Shown here: in pieces, positions 21,619 through 30,081 of the stretch
How positions within the stretch are numbered: the stretch's first letter is position 1
How the letters are laid out: the number at the start of each line of letters is the position of its first letter
Origin: JAJFVC01 sp039698075
GTDB taxonomy: Bacteria > Planctomycetota > Planctomycetia > Pirellulales > Thermoguttaceae
DNA: 34,346 nucleotides
Assembly (NCBI GenBank): GCA_039698075.1
Contig: JBDKTJ010000154.1
Location: 1 to 34,346 of the forward strand
Direction: 5' to 3'
Notes under the pieces: model-generated
What the model saw: the letters and a program-made list of their open reading frames with translations, nothing else
Told to the model about the DNA's origin: nothing
Databases searched by the model: none
Translations under genes and position numbers: made by a program

Positions 21619-23271
21619 TTGAGCGATTCCAGCCATCTGTCCGATCCGGTCGAAACCGCCGAAGGCGCGATCGAGAATCCGTCCGTTGAAAACTCCGCGG
21701 CCAGCGAGGTCGCCCCAACCGATTCGTCGGCGGCGGCATTGTCGCGGCCACGCATCCTGATCGGCTCGCAGCGCGATCCCGTCGCCTATCGAGCACGGCA
21801 AAAACGCGACTGGAAGCCGATCGAAGAGGGCGGAAAGCGAAAGGCAGAAGGCGGAAAGAAAAGAGAGAGGAGAGAAGAGAGAGGAGAGGAACAAAAGCAG
21901 CGCGGCGAGCAAAAACCGCCGCAGCGACCGTCGATCGCCGCAACGGCTGAAACGTCCAGCCCCCAGGCGACGGCTCCGAATCCCAATCCCCCGCCCCCCG
22001 CCCCCAATTCCCAGCCCCCGGTCTCCAGGCCCCAGCCCTCCGTCCCCGTGGCTTCGGCGTCCGACGTCGACTCCGAACTGAGCGACGCCCTGGACGGCAT
22101 CTCGATGGCCGATCTGCTCAACGACGGCTCGCAGGCCCACGAGACGGACAGCCTCGGGTTTGAGTCCGGTTCGACCCAAACCGGCCGCGTGGTGGCCATC
22201 CGACGCGACGACGTGTTCGTCGAGTTTGGCCAACGGGCCCAAGGCATTTTGCCGTTGCGATTGTGCGACGTGCCGCCTCGGCCCGGCGCCGAGTTGCGCG
22301 TGGTCGTTCAGCGTCAAAATCCCGACGACGGCCTCTACGAGCTGTCGCTGCCGAACCAAACCGTGCAAGTCGACGACTGGTCCGATCTGACCGAGGGATC
22401 CTTGATCGAAGTTCGCGTGACCGGTCACAACACGGGTGGGCTGGAGTGTGAAGTGAACCACATTCGCGGGTTCATCCCCGTCAGCCAGGTGTCGCTATAT
22501 CGCGTCGAGGACCTCACCCCGTACATCGACCAGCGTCTGACGTGCGTCATCACCGAGGCGAACCCGGATCGCCGCAATCTGGTGCTGAGCCGTCGGGCCG
22601 TGTTGGAACGCGAAAAAGAGCAGACCCGGCAACAGTTGTTGAACTCGCTTCAACCGGGTCAGGTGCTCGACGGCGTGGTGCGAAAACTCATGGACTTCGG
22701 GGCGTTCGTCGATCTGGGCGGCGCCGACGGCCTGTTGCACGTCAGCCAGTTGGCTTGGGGCCGTGTCAAGCATCCCAGCGACGTGCTCAAGGAAGGACAG
22801 ACGATCAAGGTCCGAGTCGACCGCATCGATCCCGAAACCGGCAAGATCAGTCTGGCCTACCGCGACCTGCAAGAAAGCCCCTGGGTCGCCGCCTCGCAAA
22901 AATATCCGACGCAAAGCGTCGTGACCGGAACCGTCACCAAGTTGATGGATTTCGGCGCGTTCGTCGAATTGGAGCCGGGTGTCGAGGGCCTGGTGCACGT
23001 CTCCGAGCTGTCGCACAAACGGGTGTGGCGTCCCTCGGACGTCGTGAAGGAAGGCCAGCAGGTCGAAGTGATGGTGTTGGCCTTCGACGCGGCGGCCCAA
23101 CGCATCAGCCTGTCGATGAAAGCGTTGGCCGCGCCGCCCGAACCCGCGAAAAAAGACGGCGACGAACCGTCGGCCGCGCCGGCCAAGTCCCAAAAACACG
23201 TCAAGCCGACCGGTCCGCTGGTCGGTGGATTGGGCCACTCGACCGGCGACCGTTTCGGTCTGAAGTGGTGA
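21619..23271 (+). CDS. S1 RNA-binding domain protein (RpsA-like, four S1 domains)
   Basis: RNA-binding protein of 550 residues, related to ribosomal protein S1, probably acting in translation or RNA turnover in the cytoplasm. The N-terminal about 180 residues are disordered: a Lys/Glu/Arg/Gly stretch (about 69-100) and a Pro/Ser/Ala stretch (about 115-150), both encoded by intergenic-type DNA repeats. Four S1 domains follow, starting near residues 186, 258, 345 and 429; the last two are canonical, with LMDFGAFVDLGGADGLLHVS and LMDFGAFVELEPGVEGLVHV. Classical RpsA has six S1 domains and no such linker, so this may be a paralogue. TTG 21619 is preferred because GAGGA lies 8 bases upstream and it gives MSDSSHL; a TTG at 21595 is the alternative. 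nadA starts 7 bases after the stop. Confidence 0.85.
   Translation: MSDSSHLSDPVETAEGAIENPSVENSAASEVAPTDSSAAALSRPRILIGSQRDPVAYRARQKRDWKPIEEGGKRKAEGGKKRERREERGEEQKQRGEQKPPQRPSIAATAETSSPQATAPNPNPPPPAPNSQPPVSRPQPSVPVASASDVDSELSDALDGISMADLLNDGSQAHETDSLGFESGSTQTGRVVAIRRDDVFVEFGQRAQGILPLRLCDVPPRPGAELRVVVQRQNPDDGLYELSLPNQTVQVDDWSDLTEGSLIEVRVTGHNTGGLECEVNHIRGFIPVSQVSLYRVEDLTPYIDQRLTCVITEANPDRRNLVLSRRAVLEREKEQTRQQLLNSLQPGQVLDGVVRKLMDFGAFVDLGGADGLLHVSQLAWGRVKHPSDVLKEGQTIKVRVDRIDPETGKISLAYRDLQESPWVAASQKYPTQSVVTGTVTKLMDFGAFVELEPGVEGLVHVSELSHKRVWRPSDVVKEGQQVEVMVLAFDAAAQRISLSMKALAAPPEPAKKDGDEPSAAPAKSQKHVKPTGPLVGGLGHSTGDRFGLKW
21823..21898. repeat. Purine GGCGGAAAG repeat inside coding sequence
   Basis: GGCGGAAAG occurs at 21829-21837 and again at 21850-21858, a 21-base period, so the peptide repeats every seven residues (GGKRKAE, GGKKRER). 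A GA-rich tail (AGAGAGAGGAGAG) continues to about 21890. It keeps the S1 gene frame. Confidence 0.65.
21979..22050. repeat. C-rich repeat inside coding sequence of the S1 gene
   Basis: The stretch contains CCCCCGCCCCCCGCCCCCAA, then TTCCCAGCCCCCGGTCTCC and CCCCAGCCCTCC. It encodes the Pro-rich linker and matches the intergenic copy at 13717-13745 in its core CCCCCGCCCCCAATTCC. Confidence 0.7.
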
Positions 23272-23278
23272 TCTTGTC

Positions 23279-24427
23279 ATGCCGTCCGCCACGCAAAACT
23301 CGCCGGAGTCCGACCTTGCGGCTTACCAGTCGCAGGAACCGGCCGCGCTAGTCGATCGCATCCAGCAGATCCGCGACCAAATGGGCCCGCGGCTGTTGAT
23401 CCTCGGCCATCACTATCAGCGGGACGAGGTGATCGCGCTGGCCGATCTGCGCGGCGACAGCTATCAGTTGGCCAAAATGGCCGCCGAAAGCCAATCGTGC
23501 CGGGCCATCGTGTTCTGCGGCGTTCATTTTATGGCCGAAACGGCCGACATCCTGGCCAATCGACCCGAGCGGCTCCTGCAGCGCGACGGCCAACGGATCC
23601 CCGTCATCCTGCCGAACTTGGCCGCCGGCTGCTCGCTGGCCGACATGGCCGACGTCGCCCAAGTGGAAGATTGTTGGCGGCAACTGGGCTCGCTGGTCGA
23701 CCTGAACGACGTGACGCCGATCACGTACGTCAATTCGACCGCGGCGCTCAAGGCGTTTTGCGGTCGGCACGGCGGCATCGTCTGCACGTCGGCCAACGCC
23801 CAGGCCGTGCTGGACTGGGCGTTTGCCCGTCGCAGCCGGGTGTTGTTCTTTCCCGATCAGCATCTGGCTCGCAACACGGCCCGCGCCATGGGCGTCCCGC
23901 TCAGCCGGATGCCGATGTGGGATCCGCGTGAAAAACAGCTCGGCGGCGTCGATCCCGACGCGATCCGCCAAAGCCGCGTGATCCTTTGGCAAGGGCATTG
24001 CTGCGTGCATCAGGCGTTTTTGCCCTCCCACGTGACGATGCTCCGCGAGCAATTTTCCGACATCAAAATCCTCGTGCACCCCGAGTGCATGGCGGCCGTG
24101 GTCGAGCAGGCCGACGAGGTCGGATCGACCGGCGCGATCATCCGCGCGGTGGAGCAGTCGCCGCCCGGCACGCGCTGGGCCATCGGCACCGAGTGGAATC
24201 TGGTGAACCGGCTCAAGAATCAACACCCGGAGCAGGACATTCACTTCCTCTCGCCGGTCGCGACGCTTTGCGAAACGATGTACCGGATCGATCTGCCGCA
24301 CCTGTGCTGGGCGTTGGACCATCTCGTGGCCGGCTCGCCGATCAACGTGGTCGAAGTGGAGCCCGACGTCGCCCGCGACGCGCTGGAGTCGCTGCAACGG
24401 ATGTTGCAAGTGGGATCGTCGCGCTGA
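23279..24427 (+). CDS. nadA: Quinolinate synthase A
   Basis: Condenses iminoaspartate with dihydroxyacetone phosphate to quinolinate in NAD synthesis; an oxygen-sensitive [4Fe-4S] enzyme. 382 residues. Motifs: LLILGHHYQRDEV, VFCGVHFMAETADIL, NLAAGCSLADM (first cluster Cys, residue 118), TYVNSTAALKAFCGRHGGIV, CTSANA, FFPDQHLARNTA, WQGHCCVHQAF (second Cys), VHPEC and LCETMYRI (third Cys region). The start at ATG 23279 is 7 bases after the S1-domain stop, with a GGTGAT-like sequence before it, suggesting co-transcription. nadB and nadC are not in the window. The convergent UDP-glucose dehydrogenase ends 21 bases beyond its stop. Confidence 0.96.
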   Translation: MPSATQNSPESDLAAYQSQEPAALVDRIQQIRDQMGPRLLILGHHYQRDEVIALADLRGDSYQLAKMAAESQSCRAIVFCGVHFMAETADILANRPERLLQRDGQRIPVILPNLAAGCSLADMADVAQVEDCWRQLGSLVDLNDVTPITYVNSTAALKAFCGRHGGIVCTSANAQAVLDWAFARRSRVLFFPDQHLARNTARAMGVPLSRMPMWDPREKQLGGVDPDAIRQSRVILWQGHCCVHQAFLPSHVTMLREQFSDIKILVHPECMAAVVEQADEVGSTGAIIRAVEQSPPGTRWAIGTEWNLVNRLKNQHPEQDIHFLSPVATLCETMYRIDLPHLCWALDHLVAGSPINVVEVEPDVARDALESLQRMLQVGSSR

Positions 24428-24448
24428 GGGCGATCCAATGATCGCGGT

Positions 24449-25753
24449 CTACGACGGACGTCCGATGCTGAAGTACGTGAAGCCGGCCTCGCGCATGCGC
24501 CGCGGATTGTAGAGATTGCGGCCGTCGAACACCACGGGCCGCCGCATCAATCGGCGAATCTCCTCGAAATCGGGATGCACGAACTGCTTCCATTCGGTGC
24601 AGATGGCCAAGGCGTCAGCGCCCAACAGCGCGTCGTCGCGACGCTGGCAATAGACCAGCCGATCGCCGTACACCGCCCGAACGTTGTCCATTGCCTCGGG
24701 ATCGTGCACCCGAACGGTCGCCTTGGCGGCCAGCAGCCGGTCGACGAGCGCCAGGGCCGGCGATTCGCGGATGTCGTCGGTGCCGGGCTTGAACGCCAGC
24801 CCCCAAACGGCGATCGCCTTGTCCGACAGTTTGCCGTCGAAATAGTCCTCGATTTTTTGGGCCAACACCGTTTTTTGCCGTTCGTTGACCTCATGGACGG
24901 CGTCCAACATCCGCGGATCGACGCCCAACGCACGGGCCAGCGCCGCCAGCGCGCGGACGTCCTTTGGAAAACAACTGCCGCCGTAGCCGACGCCGGGAAA
25001 TAAAAACGCGAATCCGATCCGACTGTCGTGGCCGATGCCGCGTCGCACCTCGTTGATGTCGGCCCCGGCCCGCTCGCACAAGTTCGCCATCTCGTTGATG
25101 AAGCTGATCTTCGTCGACAGCAGCGCGTTGGCCACGTATTTGGTCATCTCGGCGCTTTCAGGCGACATGGCCAAAAACGGCTTGTCCGTCCGCAGATACG
25201 GCTGATACAAGTCCTGAAGCGCCTCGATCACCTCGGGACGTCGGGCGCCGACGACCACGCGATCGGGCTTCATGAAATCCTCGATCGCCATCCCTTCCTT
25301 CAAGAACTCCGGATTGCTGGCCACGTCGACCGCCCGGCCGGTCAGCTCCGTCAACCGGGCCGCCACCTTGGCGTTCGTACCGACCGGAACCGTGCTCTTG
25401 CAGATGACGATGCACGCCGGGGCCAGATGCGGTGCGATCTGCTCGACCACCGACCAAAGGGCCGAAAGGTCCGCCATGCCGTCGTCGCCCGGCGGTGTGC
25501 CGACCGCCAGAAACAACAACTGGGCCTTCTTCGCCGCCAGCGGCAAATCGGTGGTGAAACGAATCCGTCCGGCCGCCACGTTGCGGGCGACCAATTCGGC
25601 CAGCCCCGGCTCGTAGATCGGAATGTGACCGCGATTGAGAATTTCGATCTTTTTGCGATCGCAATCGACGCAGGTCACGTCGTTGCCCGTCTCAGCCAAG
25701 CAAGTGCCCGTCACCAGCCCGACGTAACCGGTTCCCACGACGGCAATTTTCAT
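24449..25753 (-). CDS. ugd: UDP-glucose 6-dehydrogenase
   Basis: Oxidises UDP-glucose to UDP-glucuronate with two NAD+, supplying surface polysaccharides. 434 residues, normal. N-terminal Rossmann domain MKIAVVGTGYVGLVTGTCLA; central domain with SPESAEMTKYVANALLSTKI and the catalytic cysteine in GYGGSCFPKDVRAL; C-terminal domain with VWGLAFKPGTDDIRESP. ATG 25753 is the natural start, with no strong Shine-Dalgarno. tRNA-Lys lies 37 bases upstream on the same strand, so read-through from the tRNA promoter could contribute to expression. It should feed the UDP-glucuronate decarboxylase at 13745-14719. Confidence 0.96.
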   Translation of the reverse strand: MKIAVVGTGYVGLVTGTCLAETGNDVTCVDCDRKKIEILNRGHIPIYEPGLAELVARNVAAGRIRFTTDLPLAAKKAQLLFLAVGTPPGDDGMADLSALWSVVEQIAPHLAPACIVICKSTVPVGTNAKVAARLTELTGRAVDVASNPEFLKEGMAIEDFMKPDRVVVGARRPEVIEALQDLYQPYLRTDKPFLAMSPESAEMTKYVANALLSTKISFINEMANLCERAGADINEVRRGIGHDSRIGFAFLFPGVGYGGSCFPKDVRALAALARALGVDPRMLDAVHEVNERQKTVLAQKIEDYFDGKLSDKAIAVWGLAFKPGTDDIRESPALALVDRLLAAKATVRVHDPEAMDNVRAVYGDRLVYCQRRDDALLGADALAICTEWKQFVHPDFEEIRRLMRRPVVFDGRNLYNPRRMREAGFTYFSIGRPS

Positions 25754-25790
25754 ACGGACGTGTCTCTAAAAATGTGGGGAGACGGGCAAG

Positions 25791-25864
25791 TGCCCCCTGT
25801 AGGACTTGAACCTACAACCCTCTGATTAAGAGTCAGATGCTCTGACCAATTGAGCTAAGGAGGC
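25791..25864 (-). tRNA. tRNA-Lys (anticodon CTT)
   Basis: 74 bases fold into a full cloverleaf: acceptor GCCTCCT with AGGGGGC (one G-U pair), D-stem GCTC/GAGC, anticodon stem TCTGA/TCAGA with loop CTCTTAA (CTT at 34-36), five-base variable loop, T-stem GTAGG/CCTAC with loop TTCAAGT, discriminator A. CCA is not encoded; the next bases read CTT. It is transcribed toward ugd. Confidence 0.97.
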
Positions 25865-26027
25865 GTTCTTAAGTTTTTATTTCACAACGACTTGTGTATT
25901 TCCCGTCATTTTCCCCAACGATCGCGACTATCCTTTCATCGGAAAGATCGTGGTGGACATTCTACCAAAGTTGAGAAGTGTGCCAAGTCCCCCCCTCGCG
26001 ATGCGCCGTCGACCGGGATTTCCGCCT

Positions 26028-26033
26028 TATAAT
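26028..26033 (+). promoter_or_regulatory. -10 box upstream of the portal-like gene
   Basis: A perfect TATAAT lies 112 bases before ATG 26146. No convincing -35 box is found at 16-18 bases upstream. The rest of 25865-26145 shows no further gene. Confidence 0.3.
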
Positions 26034-26145
26034 CATCCCATATCCCCGGCGAAACCCAAGTTGGCCCAAAAACTTTTCTTGAAACTCGTCTCGGCAGGCT
26101 CTAGGATGCCGCAACATGCACTCAACCCACCGAGGAACCGCTCTC

Positions 26146-27558
26146 ATGGTCTCAACCAGCACGAATCAAGAAACGGCGACCGCCGCAGGCGACCCGCGGC
26201 TTACCCAATTGGAGCGTCGGCTTCTGGAGGCGTTCGACGAACTGTGGGACGGATTCGTCGACCCGGCCGAGGCCATCTACGACGTCGACGGCGCCGCGTG
26301 GAGTCGATTGGGCGGCTCGTCGGCGGGCGGCGCCCTGGGCATGCCCTACCTCGACGAGGCGCAGTTGACCCAAATCCGCGATCAGTGCCGCGCGCTGGCC
26401 GTCTCGAACGAGTTCGCCATCAACGGCCACGAAAACCGCGTCAGTTACATCGTCGGCAGCGGCCACACGTATCGAGCCGTCGCCCGCCACGATCATGACG
26501 CCGAACCGCTGGCCCGCAACGTCCAGGCGATCCTCGACGAGTTCGTGCGGTTGAACCATTGGCACAAGCGTCAGCAGGAGATCGTCCGACGCAAGGACCG
26601 CGACGGCGAGTGCTTTTTGCGGCTGTTCCCCTTGGCCGACGGAACCACGCGGGTTCGATTCGTCGAGCCCGCCCAAGTTTCCAGTCCGCCCGGCTCGCCC
26701 GACTCGTTCGGCGTCCGAGCCGAGCCGCACGACGTCGAGACGGTGTTGGGCTACTGGATCGACGCCCGGTGGGTCGACGCCTCGGAAGTGCAACATCGCA
26801 AGGCGAACGTCGACGCGAACGTGAAACGCGGGCTGCCGCTGTTTTTTCCCGTGCGTAAGAATCTGCGCCGCGCGGAGAAACTGCTGCGCAACATGAGCGT
26901 CGTGGCGGAAATCCAATCGGCCATCGCGGTGATCCGCAAGCATCGCACCGCCACCGGCGCCGGTCTGGAGCAGTTCGTGGCCAGTCAAGCCGACGCGACG
27001 ATCCATCACGCCGGAACCGGGCGGACGAGCCATTTTCAACGTTACGCCCCCGGCACGATCTTGGACGCCGTGGTCGGCACGGAATACGAGTTTCCCGCGG
27101 CGGGAATCGACGCCGGCCGCTACGTGACGGTGTTGCAAGCCGAGCTGCGCGCCATCGCCAGCCGGTTGGTGATGCCCGAGTTCATGCTCACCAGCGATGC
27201 CAGCAACGCCAACTACGCCTCGACGATGGTGGCCGAGGGGCCGGCGGTCAAAATGTTCGAGCGGCTTCAATACGAGATGCTCGAAGACGACATCGCGTTG
27301 CTCTGGCGAGCGGTTCGACACGCCGTTGCGTCAGGCCGCGTGTCGGCCGCGGCGCTCGATGAGATCGAAATCCGCGGGATTCCGCCCCGGTTGGCGGTCC
27401 GCGACCGACTGAAGGACGCCCAGGCCGATCAGATTCTCGTCAAGAACGGCGCCATGTCGGTTCAGACCATGGCGATGCGTCACGGCTTGAATCCCGAACA
27501 GGAACAGCGTTGGATCAGCCAAGGCGAGGAATCGGAATCGTTCACGACGCGCGTCTGA
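26146..27558 (+). CDS. Phage portal-like protein, isolated
   Basis: 470 residues resembling phage portal proteins, the ring through which DNA enters the capsid. Evidence is by pattern: the helical C-terminal half with LRAIASRLVMPEFMLTSDAS, NANYASTMVAEGPAVKMFER and DIALLWRAV resembles the portal signature in which the clip/stem region is followed by an NYSS-type motif, and the N-terminal half has an antiparallel-sheet-like region (VSYIVGSGHTYRAVARHDHD). No terminase, capsid, protease or tail gene flanks it. Starting at 26146, GAGGA lies 9 bases upstream. Codon use and GC look like the host's. It could be a domesticated prophage remnant, a gene-transfer-agent-like leftover, or a planctomycete family that only resembles portals. 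Confidence 0.62.
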   Translation: MVSTSTNQETATAAGDPRLTQLERRLLEAFDELWDGFVDPAEAIYDVDGAAWSRLGGSSAGGALGMPYLDEAQLTQIRDQCRALAVSNEFAINGHENRVSYIVGSGHTYRAVARHDHDAEPLARNVQAILDEFVRLNHWHKRQQEIVRRKDRDGECFLRLFPLADGTTRVRFVEPAQVSSPPGSPDSFGVRAEPHDVETVLGYWIDARWVDASEVQHRKANVDANVKRGLPLFFPVRKNLRRAEKLLRNMSVVAEIQSAIAVIRKHRTATGAGLEQFVASQADATIHHAGTGRTSHFQRYAPGTILDAVVGTEYEFPAAGIDAGRYVTVLQAELRAIASRLVMPEFMLTSDASNANYASTMVAEGPAVKMFERLQYEMLEDDIALLWRAVRHAVASGRVSAAALDEIEIRGIPPRLAVRDRLKDAQADQILVKNGAMSVQTMAMRHGLNPEQEQRWISQGEESESFTTRV

Positions 27559-27567
27559 ACCAAAGAC

Positions 27568-28836
27568 CTACGCCGTCTTGCGACGCCACAGGGGACGCAC
27601 GGCCGACAGGGCCATGCGGTCTTCGAGGTTCGGGCGGAAGATCGTCAGGATCAGAAGCGGCAGATACCAGCCCATGTACAGTCCGCCGGAATCGGCCAGC
27701 CAGAATTGCGACGCCAACAGCACCGCCGTCGAGCAGCTCAGGAGCGTGCCGAGATTCTTTTGCGCCGGCCACATCGCCAAACTGCCGCAAAGCGCTAAAA
27801 AGCCCGCCAGCACCGGATAGCGATACTCCGGCGCGTAAAACTGCCAGAAGCCGGACAGTTTGGCCTGCAACGGACTTCGCACGCCGAACATCTGTTCGAG
27901 TTGCGCGACGAACTCGCCAGTGTTCACGGCCGTCAAAGCCAGCGCGACCGTCATCAACACCAACGCCGCAACGACGCCGAACGTGAACCGAAACAGACCG
28001 CGACGCCAATAAAACCCGATCCAAAGCGGCAACAAGAACAACGGATAGTAGATCAAACCGCCCACCAACCCCAACAGCACTCCGGCCAGCAACGGACGGC
28101 GATACGCCGCCACCGCCCAAACCAACAGCGCCGCCGGCGCGACGTGATCCACTTGGCTGGTCAACTGACTGGTGTAGAACGTCAGCAAGTAAAGCGTTCC
28201 GGCGGCCACGCCCGTGTGCAAATTGTCAAAATGCCGGAAGCCGATCCACACGATGCCCATCACCACGGCCAGATGGGCCAAAATGGTCACCGTTCGGCAG
28301 ACGGCCACCTGGCTCAACGTGGGATGCGACTCGCCGCGAGGCAACGGTTTTACGTCGAGAATCGCCCGATTCGATAGCGTGGCGAAATGATCGAAGAGCG
28401 GAAAACCGGGATTGGTCGCCTCGGAAACGTTCTTTTCGGCCAGCAACTGTTCCACGCGTTCCTTCGGCGCGGTAATGACGTTGGCCATCAAAAACACCAT
28501 CAGGGCCAGCCCGGTGAACGTCAAACCGCCGGCCGACAGGTTCGGCTCCAACAGCGGGCGACGGACCATGACGGGGTCCAGCAGCAAGCGGACCAAAAAC
28601 ACCCCGCCGACGGCGAACAGCCAAACGTAGCCCGTCCGGATCAACTCCTGCTGGTCCCGCAACAGACCGTAATAGATCAGCAACAAGGCCGGCGAAAACG
28701 CCAACAGCCCGGCCAGATCCAAGTTCCGCACGCTCCAGAAGCGGTGGAACTTGAAATAGATGCCGATCATCATCAGCGCGGAGATGTAGGCCCACGTGAT
28801 CGGATTCAGTCGGTAGCCGTAAAGGATCTCCTGCAT
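27568..28836 (-). CDS. Polytopic membrane protein of unknown function
   Basis: 422 residues with about ten hydrophobic helices (for example ITWAYISALMMIGIYF, LDLAGLLAFSPALLLIYYG, LLAGVLLGLVGGLIYYPLF, FTFGVVAALVLMTVALALT). The YYPLFLLPLWIGFYWRRGLF segment recalls polyprenol-phosphate-dependent (GT-C/GT87-type) glycosyltransferases, but no DxD-like catalytic loop is obvious, so no function is assigned. Loops between helices carry an acidic, Glu/Arg-rich stretch (APKERVEQLLAEKNVSEATN). It lies on the minus strand downstream of uppP with a 150-base gap, which would fit envelope or lipid-linked-sugar work. ATG 28836 has no clear Shine-Dalgarno. It converges on the portal-like gene with a 9-base gap. 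Confidence 0.75.
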   Translation of the reverse strand: MQEILYGYRLNPITWAYISALMMIGIYFKFHRFWSVRNLDLAGLLAFSPALLLIYYGLLRDQQELIRTGYVWLFAVGGVFLVRLLLDPVMVRRPLLEPNLSAGGLTFTGLALMVFLMANVITAPKERVEQLLAEKNVSEATNPGFPLFDHFATLSNRAILDVKPLPRGESHPTLSQVAVCRTVTILAHLAVVMGIVWIGFRHFDNLHTGVAAGTLYLLTFYTSQLTSQVDHVAPAALLVWAVAAYRRPLLAGVLLGLVGGLIYYPLFLLPLWIGFYWRRGLFRFTFGVVAALVLMTVALALTAVNTGEFVAQLEQMFGVRSPLQAKLSGFWQFYAPEYRYPVLAGFLALCGSLAMWPAQKNLGTLLSCSTAVLLASQFWLADSGGLYMGWYLPLLILTIFRPNLEDRMALSAVRPLWRRKTA

Positions 28837-28986
28837 GGAAATTAAAGATACACGGCTGTTGGGAGTTTACAACCCCCCTGAACGCGGTCAACTTCGTACA
28901 CGTTGCGAAAAAATCGTGGGTCGGACTGCCCATCGGCCCTGATGGTATTCGGTTTTGTCGCCGTCGGGCCAGGTTGGCGACCTGAT

Positions 28987-29790
28987 CTACATTCCGATGC
29001 ACCAAAAAACCACGGCGGCCAACGCCAACCGATACCATCCGAACGGCGCGAGCGTATGCCGCCCCAAGAACCAAACGAAACCTTTCACGGCCAGCCACGC
29101 CACGATGAACGAAACGACAAATCCGATAGCCAACATCGTCAAATGGCCGGTCAGCACGTCCTGACTCTTGTGCAGCTTGAACATGGTGGCGGCGATCATG
29201 ATCGGCACGGCGGCGAAAAACGAATATTCGGTGGCGGTCTTTCGCTCCACGCCCGAGATCATGCCTCCCAAAATGGTCGACGCGGCCCGCGACATGCCCG
29301 GCCACAACGCAAAACACTGAAACAACCCGACGTGCAGCGCGTCGCGCCAATCGAGCGCGTCGAGCCCCTCGCGTTTTGGTTTGGGAGCCCAACGTTCGAC
29401 CAACAAGATCGCGACGGCCCCGACCGCCAGCGCGGCGGCGACCATCTGCGGACAAAACAGTTTTTCTTCGATCCAATCGTGAAGCGCCAGCCCCAAGATT
29501 ACGGCGGGGATCGAGGTGAGCACCAGCAGTCCGATGCCGCGCAGGCCCGAAAACCCTCGGTTGTCGCTCCATCGCAGCAGCCGCGTAAAGCGGCCGGGAT
29601 ACGCCGCCACCACGGCCAGGATCGCGCCGAGCTGGATGATCACCTCGAAGGCGTCGGCCGTCGACTTGCCCACCATGCGCTCGAATCCCGAAACGTGGCC
29701 GACAAGAATTAAATGTCCCGTCGAAGAGATGGGCAGGAACTCGGTGATTCCTTCGACAACGCCCATCAATGCGGCCAAAAGGTTTTCCAT
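28987..29790 (-). CDS. uppP: Undecaprenyl-diphosphate phosphatase
   Basis: BacA/UppP-type membrane enzyme that recycles undecaprenyl diphosphate to the monophosphate carrier of cell-wall and polysaccharide precursors. 267 residues with several transmembrane helices. Both active-site motifs are present: GVVEGITEFLPISSTGHLIL near the N-terminus and ALWPGMSRAASTILGG in the second half. ATG 29790 is chosen as the family begins there; a GTG at 29811 is the only upstream option. A strong terminator (29826-29863) separates it from the genes upstream, so it must have its own promoter. The next minus-strand gene is an unidentified polytopic membrane protein. Confidence 0.95.
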   Translation of the reverse strand: MENLLAALMGVVEGITEFLPISSTGHLILVGHVSGFERMVGKSTADAFEVIIQLGAILAVVAAYPGRFTRLLRWSDNRGFSGLRGIGLLVLTSIPAVILGLALHDWIEEKLFCPQMVAAALAVGAVAILLVERWAPKPKREGLDALDWRDALHVGLFQCFALWPGMSRAASTILGGMISGVERKTATEYSFFAAVPIMIAATMFKLHKSQDVLTGHLTMLAIGFVVSFIVAWLAVKGFVWFLGRHTLAPFGWYRLALAAVVFWCIGM

Positions 29791-29825
29791 AGGCAATCTG
29801 ACGTCGGGCACGAATTCAAGTGTTG

Positions 29826-29863
29826 AAAAAACAGGACGGCCCGGTTTTCATCGAGCCGTCCTG
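29826..29863 (-). terminator. Intrinsic terminator of the secreted-protein gene
   Basis: CAGGACGGC (29832-29840) and GCCGTCCTG (29855-29863) form a perfect 9-bp stem with a 14-base loop, followed on the minus strand by TTTTTT (29826-29831). It ends transcripts coming from the small secreted genes at 30-31 kb and insulates uppP. Confidence 0.85.
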
Positions 29864-30022
29864 GTCAGCAAAGGAGGGTAACAGGTTATAAAATCCGCCC
29901 TTTTTTAACTCCGAATCGGCCGATGATTCGAACTTTCGTGACCAACGCTTTCTTGCCGAGCTCGTGCGTGTTGCGTCACCCAAACGAGTTCATCGGCCGG
30001 ACAGGATTCCATAAGGCGGCGG

Positions 30023-30081
30023 TTTACCACGGACCACGAATATTTTTCTTGAGGCAACAGCTTACCATGGACCACGAATAT
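30023..30081. repeat. Direct repeat duplicating the end of a secreted-protein gene
   Basis: Bases 30023-30043 and 30061-30081 are 21-base direct repeats with two mismatches, at a 38-base offset. The second copy encodes the last residues IRGPW and the stop of the small secreted protein. The first copy, just beyond the stop on the minus strand, repeats the same end including a stop codon. Confidence 0.85.

Noticed and set aside
25791..27558. tRNA-Lys as an attachment site for a phage carrying the portal-like gene
   Set aside because: The portal gene lies on the 5' side of the tRNA, whereas elements usually insert at the 3' end, and no repeat of the tRNA end was found.
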